Positions 5,880 through 5,959 of a DNA stretch of 5,959 nucleotides are shown one piece after another. Source of the stretch: Klebsiella pneumoniae (GTDB lineage Bacteria > Pseudomonadota > Gammaproteobacteria > Ga0077536); NCBI GenBank assembly GCA_945873015.1, contig CAMCBY010000277.1, forward strand, positions 1 through 5,959. Reading direction: 5' to 3'. The notes beneath the pieces were generated by a model that saw only the letters and a program-made list of their open reading frames with translations, had not been told where the DNA came from and did no database searches. The translations under genes and the position numbers were made by a program. Positions within the stretch are counted from its first letter, which is position 1. Every line of letters begins with the position of its first letter.

Positions 5880-5930
5880 GTTGGGTGGCCGCACCTGTTG
5901 GCGGGTGCGGCCGCCACTCAACACGGTTTT
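5876..5930 (+). terminator. Hairpin terminator of the GST gene, overlapping its stop codon
   Basis: A long interrupted stem: TTGAGT (5876-5881) pairs with ACTCAA (5916-5921), two further GC pairs can form (5883-5884 with 5914-5915), and GGCCGCACC (5887-5895) pairs perfectly with GGTGCGGCC (5904-5912) around an 8-nt loop. TTTT (5927-5930) follows five bases later. The TGA stop (5877-5879) lies in the foot of the stem. The stem is strong but the T-tract is short and slightly displaced, so termination may be incomplete. The near symmetry could also serve a gene entering from the other side. Confidence 0.6.
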
Positions 5931-5959
5931 CGATGCCCCATGACCCCGCCGCGCGGTAG

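Noticed and set aside
5202..5924. 240-aa open frame on - opposite gstA
   Set aside because: Covers the whole GST and its promoter in antisense and has no recognisable motif.
5933..5959. Tiny open frame from ATG at 5933 to TAG at the window end
   Set aside because: Eight codons, immediately after a terminator, with no ribosome site; nothing supports it as a gene.

Overview
The window is GC-rich, densely coding DNA from a proteobacterium, most likely a gammaproteobacterium. The gene set supports this: an MsbA-type lipid A flippase, a beta-class glutathione S-transferase very like E. coli GstA, and a TgpA-type transglutaminase membrane protein. A REP-type palindromic doublet of the kind common in gammaproteobacteria also fits. 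A class I phosphoribulokinase suggests an organism with a Calvin cycle (a sulfur- or ammonia-oxidising chemolithoautotroph or a purple sulfur bacterium would fit), but no RuBisCO or other cbb gene is present to prove it.

Layout: positions 1-1568 (+) hold the 3' three-quarters of a TgpA-like transglutaminase gene whose start lies before the window. It converges on msbA (3388-1622, -). The two genes meet in an 86-bp REP doublet (1564-1649) made of two perfect 26-bp inverted arms. The stop codon of the first gene lies inside the left arm. The last eight codons of msbA are read from the right arm, and its stop overlaps that arm's inner edge. A 129-bp divergent intergenic region (3389-3517) separates msbA from phosphoribulokinase (cbbP, 3518-4411, +). 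Then come a solitary ParA-family ATPase (4494-5153, +) and a glutathione S-transferase (5256-5879, +). An AT-rich 30-bp imperfect palindrome sits at the GST promoter, and a long hairpin overlapping the GST stop codon probably terminates it. The last 29 bases (5931-5959) hold nothing I can identify.

The genes do not form one pathway. TgpA and MsbA both concern the cell envelope, phosphoribulokinase is carbon fixation, the ParA protein is probably a positioning or segregation ATPase of unknown cargo, and the GST handles electrophiles or oxidative stress. cbbP and parA (82-bp gap) could share a transcript. gst looks like a separately regulated unit.

I did not find a clearly new biological system. 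The most unusual features are the REP doublet that supplies both convergent gene ends, the candidate operator in front of gst, and the orphan ParA beside an orphan phosphoribulokinase.
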